From Mycobacterium colombiense (GTDB lineage Bacteria; Actinomycetota; Actinomycetes; Mycobacteriales; Mycobacteriaceae), in assembly GCF_003284935.1 (NCBI RefSeq), contig NZ_QMEV01000029.1, positions 1 to 60,341 on the forward strand: 60,341 nt of DNA, given 5' to 3'. Shown here in pieces: positions 54,656 through 60,341 of the stretch. Each line of letters starts with the position of its first letter. Within the stretch, counting starts at the first letter, position 1. Position numbers and translations under genes: made by a program. The notes beneath the pieces were generated by a model. The model saw only the letters and a list, made by a program, of their open reading frames with translations. It did no database searches and was not told where the DNA came from.

Positions 54656-56461
54656 GTGTGCGGAGTCACCGGGGAGGTACGACTCGACGGGCAGGCGCCC
54701 GACGTAGCGGCGGTCTCAGCGATGGCCGCGGTGCTGACACCACGGGGCCCGGACGCGGGCGGCGCCTGGTCGCAGGGCCGGGTCGCGCTCGGCCACCGTC
54801 GCCTGAAAATCATCGACCTGACCGAAGCCGGCGCCCAGCCGATGGTCGACTCGGAGCTGGGCCTGTCGCTGGCCTGGAACGGCTGCATCTACAACTACAA
54901 GGAGTTGCGGCAAGAGCTCAGCGGGTACGGCTACCGCTTCTTCTCGCACAGCGACACCGAAGTCCTGATCAAGGCCTACCACCGGTGGGGCGATGACTTC
55001 GTCAGCCATCTGTTCGGCATGTTCGCCTTCGCCGTCGTCGAACGCGACAGCGGGCGGGTGCTGCTCGGGCGCGACCGGCTGGGCATCAAGCCGCTGTATC
55101 TGACCGAGGACGGTCACCGGGTCCGGTTCGCGTCGACGTTGCCGGCCCTGCTGGCCGGCGGCGGCGTGGACACCCGGATCGACCCGGTCGCCCTGCACCA
55201 CTACATGAGTTTCCACTCGGTGGTGCCCGCGCCGAACACCATCCTGCGCGGCGTCCGCAAGGTGCCGCCCGCCTCGCTGGTCGCCATCGAGCCCGACGGC
55301 AGGCGCACCGTCACCACCTACTGGGCGCCCGACTTCACCCGGCACGCCGACCGCGCGGAGTGGTCGGAGCGCGACTGGGAAGATGCCGTGCTGTCCACGC
55401 TGCGCCTGGCGGTCAAGCGCCGCCTGGTCGCCGACGTGCCGGTCGGTTGCCTGCTGTCCGGCGGCGTGGACTCCAGCCTGATCGTGGGCCTGCTGACCGA
55501 GGCCGGTCAGCACGGGTTGTCGACGTTCTCCATCGGCTTCGAGTCGGCGGGCGGCGTCAAGGGCGACGAATTCCAGTACTCCGACATCGTGGCCCAGCGC
55601 TTCGAGACCGACCACCACCAGATCCGCATCGACTCCGACCGCATGCTGCCCGCGCTGGACGGGGCGATCGGCGCGATGAGCGAGCCGATGGTCAGCCACG
55701 ACTGCGTGGCCTTCTACCTGCTCAGCCAGGAAGTGGCGCGCCACGTCAAGGTCGTGCAGTCCGGGCAGGGCGCCGACGAGGTGTTCGCCGGCTACCACTG
55801 GTATCCGCCGATGGGCGATCCGGCCGCCGCCACCCTGGACGGCGCCGTGGCCCAGTACCGCGGCGCCTTCTTCGACCGCGACGCGGCCGGGGTGCAGGCG
55901 CTGGTCGGATCGGGCATCGTCGCGCCGGGCGACCCCAGCCTGCGGTTCGTCACCGAGCACTTCGCGCAGGCCGGCGCCGAGACCGGCATCGACCGCGCGC
56001 TGCGGCTCGACACCACGGTGATGCTGATCGACGACCCGGTGAAGCGGGTGGACAACATGACGATGGCGTGGGGGCTCGAGGGCCGGGTGCCGTTCCTCGA
56101 CCACGAGTTGGTCGAGCTGGCCGCGACCTGCCCGCCGGAACTCAAGGTCGCCCACGAAGGCAAGGGAGTCCTGAAACAGGCTGCGCGACGGGTGATTCCG
56201 TCGGAGGTCATCGACCGCCCCAAGGGCTACTTCCCGGTCCCGGCGCTGACGCACCTCGAAGGCCCCTACCTCGAGATGGTCCGCGACGCCCTCTACGCGC
56301 CCACCGCCAAGGAACGCGGCCTGTTCAACACCGATGCGGTCGACGCGCTGCTGGCCAATCCCAACGGCAAGCTGACCCCGCTGCGCGGTAACGAGCTCTG
56401 GCAGATCGCGCTGCTCGAGCTGTGGCTGCAGCGCCACGGTGTCACCGGTCCGGTCGCATGA
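54656..56461 (+). CDS. Asparagine-synthase-type amidotransferase (N-acetylglutaminylglutamine amidotransferase)
   Basis: A 601-residue class II amidotransferase. The GTG at 54656 is the true start because it puts Cys at position 2 (CGVTGE), the N-terminal nucleophile of the glutaminase domain (about 1-200). The synthetase half has the PP-loop SGGVDSS at 268-274. Paired with the next gene, it matches the set that makes N-acetylglutaminylglutamine amide, an osmoprotectant dipeptide, by amidating the C-terminal glutamine. It lies 153 bp after the NRPS on the same strand and overlaps the next gene by ATGA, so it is translationally coupled to it. A role in amidating the NRPS product is an alternative that cannot be excluded. 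Confidence 0.8.
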   Translation: MCGVTGEVRLDGQAPDVAAVSAMAAVLTPRGPDAGGAWSQGRVALGHRRLKIIDLTEAGAQPMVDSELGLSLAWNGCIYNYKELRQELSGYGYRFFSHSDTEVLIKAYHRWGDDFVSHLFGMFAFAVVERDSGRVLLGRDRLGIKPLYLTEDGHRVRFASTLPALLAGGGVDTRIDPVALHHYMSFHSVVPAPNTILRGVRKVPPASLVAIEPDGRRTVTTYWAPDFTRHADRAEWSERDWEDAVLSTLRLAVKRRLVADVPVGCLLSGGVDSSLIVGLLTEAGQHGLSTFSIGFESAGGVKGDEFQYSDIVAQRFETDHHQIRIDSDRMLPALDGAIGAMSEPMVSHDCVAFYLLSQEVARHVKVVQSGQGADEVFAGYHWYPPMGDPAAATLDGAVAQYRGAFFDRDAAGVQALVGSGIVAPGDPSLRFVTEHFAQAGAETGIDRALRLDTTVMLIDDPVKRVDNMTMAWGLEGRVPFLDHELVELAATCPPELKVAHEGKGVLKQAARRVIPSEVIDRPKGYFPVPALTHLEGPYLEMVRDALYAPTAKERGLFNTDAVDALLANPNGKLTPLRGNELWQIALLELWLQRHGVTGPVA

Positions 56462-58254
56462 CGATGGTCGATCCGTCCGGCGGCCACGACCACACCGAGG
56501 CGATCACGCTCGGCCTGCACGACGCGTCGCCGCCCGAGTTGGTCGATGCGATGGCCAAAGATGTCGAGCTCGAATTGGGTTGGGGCCGACTGATTTTCGG
56601 GCAGACCTTCGCCAATTCCCAAGAATTGGTCGAGGCGCTGCGCCGCGAGGGGCCCGGCCGGCGCGACATCTGCATCTACGCCCGCGAATCCCACGTGGTG
56701 GTCGCCGAGGCGCCCACCGAGCTCTTCATCGACCCCAGCCACACCTACCGGCTGCGTTTCACGCCGGAGACCAAGAACCTGGCGCCGGCGCCGCTGGGCG
56801 TGACGGTGCGCACGCTCAACGACCCGATCGACGCCGACGCCATGAACCGCGTCTACGTGCGCTGCGGCATGGTCCCGGCCGGGGTCGACGTCATCTGGGA
56901 CAACCACCAGAACGTGCCGGCGGTGAAGTATCTGCTCGCGGTGCGCGACGAGGACGGCGCGGTGGTCGGCACGGTCACCGGCGTCGATCACGAGTTGTTG
57001 TTCAACGACCCGGAGGAGGGGTCGAGCCTGTGGACCCTGGCGGTCGACCCGGCCGCCGGGCTGCCCGGCGTCGGCGGCGCCCTCACCAAGGCGCTGGCCG
57101 AGCACTTCCGCAGCGCGGGCCGCGCCTACATGGATCTGTCGGTGGCGCACGACAACGCCGCCGCCATCGGCCTCTACGAAAAACTCGGTTTCCGCCGCGT
57201 GCCGGTGTTGGCCATCAAGCGCAAGAACGCGATCAACGAGCCGCTGTTCAGCCCGCCGCCCGAGACGGTCGATGACCTCAACCCCTACGCCCGGATCATC
57301 GCCGACGAGGCGCTGCGCCGCGGGATCTGGGTGGAGGTGCTCGACGCCGAGACGGGCGAGATGCGTCTGACCCACGGCGGCCGCAGCGTCATCACCCGCG
57401 AGTCGCTGTCGGAGTACACCTCGGCGGTGGCGATGTGCCGGTGCGACGACAAGCGGCTGACACGGCGCCTGGTCTCCGAGGCCGGCATCACCGTGCCGCG
57501 GGCGCGGCTGGCCACCTTCGACGAGGGCGATTTCGCCTTCCTCAAGGAGGTCGGCGAGGTCGTCGTCAAACCGACGCGCGGCGAGCAGGGCAAAGGCATC
57601 ACCGTCGGGGTGGTGGCGGAAAACGGCCCCGACGACCTCAGCTCCGCGCTGGCGCGGGCCCGCCAGCAATACCCGGACGTGCTCATCGAACAGCGGGTCA
57701 CCGGCGACGACCTTCGGTTGGTGGTGATCGACGGCCGCGTGGTGGCCGCCGCGCTGCGGATGCCTCCCGAGGTCATCGGCACAGGGGAGCACAGCGTGCG
57801 GGACCTGATCGCGGCCGAAAGCCGGCGGCGCTCGGCGGCCACCGGCGGCGAGTCCCGCATCCCGCTCGACGACCTCACCGAGTCGACGGTCGCCGAGGCC
57901 GGCTGGAAGCTGGACGACGTGCTGCCCCAGGGCACCCGGCTACGGGTGCGCCGCACCGCCAACCTGCATCAGGGCGGCACCATCCACGACGTCACCGCGC
58001 ACGTGAACAGCGAACTGTGCCGCGTGGCGGTGACGGCCGCCGAGGCCATCGGCATCCCGGTGACCGGCATCGACCTGCTGGTGCCCGACGTCACGGGCGC
58101 CGAGTACGCCTTCATCGAAGCCAACGAGCGCCCGGGCCTGGCCAACCACGAACCGCAGCCCACCGCCGCGGCCTTCATCGACTTCCTCTTCCCCGGCCAC
58201 CCCGGCCAGCCGCAGGCCTGGACCCCCGAGGAGTCCCGCTCCGACCGCGGCTGA
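56458..58254 (+). CDS. ngg: GNAT/ATP-grasp N-acetylglutaminylglutamine synthetase
   Basis: A 598-residue two-domain enzyme: a GNAT acetyltransferase (about 100-280; acetyl-CoA loop GLPGVGGAL near 201-209, then NAAAIGLYEKLGF) and an ATP-grasp ligase (about 300-590; KPTRGEQGKG near 372 and the metal-binding EANERPGL near the end). This fusion is the synthetase that acetylates glutamine and joins a second one in N-acetylglutaminylglutamine amide formation. The ATG at 56458 overlaps the preceding stop as ATGA. In other bacteria a third gene, an M42-type peptidase, completes the set; none is seen here. Confidence 0.82.
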   Translation: MTMVDPSGGHDHTEAITLGLHDASPPELVDAMAKDVELELGWGRLIFGQTFANSQELVEALRREGPGRRDICIYARESHVVVAEAPTELFIDPSHTYRLRFTPETKNLAPAPLGVTVRTLNDPIDADAMNRVYVRCGMVPAGVDVIWDNHQNVPAVKYLLAVRDEDGAVVGTVTGVDHELLFNDPEEGSSLWTLAVDPAAGLPGVGGALTKALAEHFRSAGRAYMDLSVAHDNAAAIGLYEKLGFRRVPVLAIKRKNAINEPLFSPPPETVDDLNPYARIIADEALRRGIWVEVLDAETGEMRLTHGGRSVITRESLSEYTSAVAMCRCDDKRLTRRLVSEAGITVPRARLATFDEGDFAFLKEVGEVVVKPTRGEQGKGITVGVVAENGPDDLSSALARARQQYPDVLIEQRVTGDDLRLVVIDGRVVAAALRMPPEVIGTGEHSVRDLIAAESRRRSAATGGESRIPLDDLTESTVAEAGWKLDDVLPQGTRLRVRRTANLHQGGTIHDVTAHVNSELCRVAVTAAEAIGIPVTGIDLLVPDVTGAEYAFIEANERPGLANHEPQPTAAAFIDFLFPGHPGQPQAWTPEESRSDRG

Positions 58255-58348
58255 CGCCGACGGGCGCGGCGCCGTTTCCGAGAGCGCGCGCAGGGCTAGC
58301 GACGGGCGCGGGTGGGTAAGTCTCTCCTCAACCCAGAACGGAGACCGC

Positions 58349-59833
58349 ATGAATGCGAGCGCGCAAACCAAGACCATCTCGACGCATGTGCCGGCGCGGC
58401 TGGACCGGCTGCCGTGGTCGCGGTTTCACTGGCACGTCGTCGTCGGCCTGGGCGGCGTGTGGGTGCTCGACGGGCTCGAGGTCACCATGGTGGGCAACGT
58501 CTCGGCCCGGTTGATGGAGCACAACAGCGGCATCGCGCTCAACCCCGCGCAGATCGGCATGGCGGCCGCGATCTACATCGCCGGCGCGTGTTCGGGGGCC
58601 CTGTTCTTCGGCCACCTGACCGACCGATTCGGCCGCCGCAACCTGTTCATCCTCACCCTGGCCATCTATTTGGTGGCCACGGTCGCGACCGCGTTCGCGT
58701 TCGCGCCGTGGTACTTCTTCCTGACCCGCTTTTTCACCGGCTCGGGCATCGGGGGCGAATACGCCGCCATCAATTCGGCGATCGACGAGTTGATCCCGGC
58801 GCGGGTGCGCGGGCGGGTGGACCTGGTGATCAACGGAACCTATTGGCTGGGTTCGGCCGCCGGGGCGGGCGGCGCGCTGATCCTGTTGAACACCTCGAAC
58901 TTCCCGCCCAACATCGGCTGGCGGCTCGCCTTCGGAATCGGCGCCATCCTCGGCATTTTCGTGCTGCTGGTGCGGCGCAATGTCCCGGAGAGCCCGCGCT
59001 GGCTGTTCATCCACGGCCGCGAGGAGGAGGCCGAGCAGATCGTCGGCGAGATCGAGGAGGCGGTCCAGCACGAGACCGGCCAACCGCTGCCCGAACCGCA
59101 GGGCAAGGCGCTGCGGATCCGTCAGCGCACCGCGATTTCGTTCCGGGAGATCGCCGCCGTGGCGTTCAAGCTCTATCCGCGCCGCGCGATCCTCGGGCTG
59201 GCGCTGTTCATCGGGCAGGCGTTCCTCTACAACGGCGTCACGTTCAACCTCGGGACGCTGCTCAGCCAGTTCTACGCGGTGCCCTCGGGCATGGTGCCGG
59301 TGTTCTTCGTGCTGTGGGCCCTGAGCAATTTCGCCGGCCCGCTGGTGCTCGGGCACCTGTTCGACACCGTCGGCCGCAAACCGATGATCACGCTGACGTA
59401 CATCGGTTCGGCCGTCGCGGTGGTGGCGCTGGCGCTGGTGTTTCTCACCCGGGCCGGCGGCGTCTGGGCGTTCATCGGCGTGCTGATCGTCGCGTTCTTC
59501 CTGGCCTCGGCGGGCGCCAGCGCGGCGTACCTGACGGTCAGCGAGATCTTCCCGATGGAGACCAGGGCGCTGGCGATCGCCTTCTTCTACGCGATGGGCA
59601 CGGCGATCGGCGGTATCACCGGGCCGTTGCTGTTCGGTCAGCTGATCAACTCGGGCATGCGCACCGAGGTCGTGTGGTCATTCCTCATCGGGGCGGCCGT
59701 GATGGCGGCCGCGGGCCTGGTCGAGCTGTGGCTGGGCATCGCCGCCGAGCGGCGCCCGCTCGAAGAGCTGGCATTGCCGTTGACCGTGGAAGACGCCGAC
59801 CGTCAAGAGGATTCGGAGCCGGCGGCGGACTGA
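58349..59833 (+). CDS. MFS transporter, sugar/metabolite-proton symporter type
   Basis: A 494-residue permease with about 12 helices. Family signatures are GHLTDRFGRRN after helix 2, PESPRWL at the end of the first half, a ~70-residue central cytoplasmic loop, GHLFDTVGRK in the second half and SEIFPMETRA before helix 11. Substrates of this family are sugars, organic or aromatic acids; none can be chosen here. A GGAG site lies 7 nt before the ATG. It is 94 bp after the synthetase gene with a GGGTAA at about 58314 between, so it may have its own promoter. Export of the peptide is less likely than solute uptake. Confidence 0.85.
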   Translation: MNASAQTKTISTHVPARLDRLPWSRFHWHVVVGLGGVWVLDGLEVTMVGNVSARLMEHNSGIALNPAQIGMAAAIYIAGACSGALFFGHLTDRFGRRNLFILTLAIYLVATVATAFAFAPWYFFLTRFFTGSGIGGEYAAINSAIDELIPARVRGRVDLVINGTYWLGSAAGAGGALILLNTSNFPPNIGWRLAFGIGAILGIFVLLVRRNVPESPRWLFIHGREEEAEQIVGEIEEAVQHETGQPLPEPQGKALRIRQRTAISFREIAAVAFKLYPRRAILGLALFIGQAFLYNGVTFNLGTLLSQFYAVPSGMVPVFFVLWALSNFAGPLVLGHLFDTVGRKPMITLTYIGSAVAVVALALVFLTRAGGVWAFIGVLIVAFFLASAGASAAYLTVSEIFPMETRALAIAFFYAMGTAIGGITGPLLFGQLINSGMRTEVVWSFLIGAAVMAAAGLVELWLGIAAERRPLEELALPLTVEDADRQEDSEPAAD

Positions 59834-59844
59834 GCCGCGGCGGA

Positions 59845-60341
59845 TCAGCCGTACGCGTCCCACCATGTGTGCAGGTCTTCGACGGTGGCCGGGTCGCCGC
59901 TGACGTCGCTGAGCATCAGTCGGGCGTCGTTGGACCAGATCACGTTGGGGTGGTTGTTGTAGGTGCCGCACGCGATCAGGCCGGCCATGTCGTTGGGAGT
60001 CTCGTCGTAGTGCCAGCTGACGGGTGAGCGTCCCTCGCCGGGGCAGTTCACCAGGCTGATGTTGCCGATGTCGTCGGTGAAGGCCCGTTTCAGCCGGTCC
60101 GGCGTTCCGAACAGTCCGTAGGTAGCCCGGGTCGGGCCCCCGGGCTGGCTGTTCTGTCCGCAGGTCACCACGGCCACCGCGGTCACCCAGATGCTGCCGG
60201 ACTCCGGAGTGGCCGCGTGCAGGCGCCGGGCAGGTAGCCGGGCGGCAGCAGGCTGATCAGCCGCGCCTGCTCACCGCTCGGTGCGGCGGTGGACGGCGGC
60301 GCGGTCTTGCCCGAGGTGGCCCGGCGCTGCGGCTGGCTGGT
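59845..60341 (-). pseudogene. C-terminal part of an extracytoplasmic mycobacterial protein, apparent frameshift
   Basis: The minus strand encodes the end of a secreted or membrane-anchored protein: a P/S/T-rich linker and SLLPPGYLPGAC (60341 to about 60222), then in another frame ATPESGSIWV, VVTCGQN, and the end ACGTYNNHPNVIWSND with WWDAYG (about 60220-59845). Cysteine spacing and the final WW motif resemble the extracytoplasmic sensor parts of some mycobacterial Ser/Thr kinases and related lipoproteins. The upstream frame stops at about 60184-60186 and the downstream frame has a TGA at 60271-60273. A single missing base around 60212-60222 would join them. Either the gene is broken or the sequence has an error. 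The 5' part lies beyond the window. Confidence 0.6.

Overview
The window is high-GC actinobacterial DNA that looks like a slow-growing nontuberculous Mycobacterium. The evidence is a near-full-length match to mycobacterial GabD2, a CspA, an Rv1987-like CBM2 protein, a GAP-family export protein, a DUF5994 pair, TANNNT leaderless starts and a mycobacterial-style giant peptide synthetase with its MbtH partner. All identifications come from reading the sequence and from memory of the families; no search was run.

Region 1 (1 to about 11,120) is the right-hand part of an integrated mobile element. It ends in a 47-bp 3' fragment of a tRNA-Pro(GGG) gene (11074-11120), the expected footprint of tRNA-targeted integration; the intact tRNA and the integrase should lie left of base 1. 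The element carries an HNH nuclease gene, a MobF relaxase-helicase with a perfect inverted repeat (possible oriT) just upstream, an unknown 179-aa protein, and a block next to the attachment site. That block holds a trypsin-like protease gene divergent from an operon of an unusual reverse transcriptase plus a polytopic membrane protein, and then a protein with a HEPN-type R-x4-H motif. Three genes or operons here (4838, the protease, the RT operon) have the same promoter layout, TTGTCR-N11-TANNNT followed 6-7 nt later by the start codon. This matches the core of the mycobacterial RecA-independent (PafBC-type) DNA-damage promoter. The RT, membrane protein and protease set, inducible by damage, is my best candidate for an undescribed defence system.

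Region 2 (11,121 to about 21,700) is ordinary chromosome: CBM2 secreted protein, DUF2510 and DUF4383 membrane proteins, gabD2, an MFS transporter, three small proteins (one very acidic and repetitive), cspA, two DUF5994 proteins, a transglutaminase-like protein, a PAS-ANTAR regulator with a SigF-like promoter, and a GAP-family membrane protein.

Region 3 (about 21,700 to 58,250) is a lipopeptide-type NRPS locus. A 1.2-kb non-coding stretch with strong inverted repeats precedes an MbtH-like gene and one 31.3-kb gene for a 10,441-residue synthetase. It has eight modules: C-A-T-E, C-A(nMT)-T, C-A-T, C-A-T, C-A-T-E, C-A-T, C-A-T-E, C-A-T-TE. The expected product is an octapeptide with D-residues at 1, 5 and 7 and N-methylation at 2. 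Downstream are two translationally coupled genes of the N-acetylglutaminylglutamine amide type (amidotransferase, then GNAT/ATP-grasp synthetase).

Region 4 (58,349 to the end) has an MFS transporter and, on the minus strand, the C-terminal part of an extracytoplasmic protein that appears to carry a frameshift.
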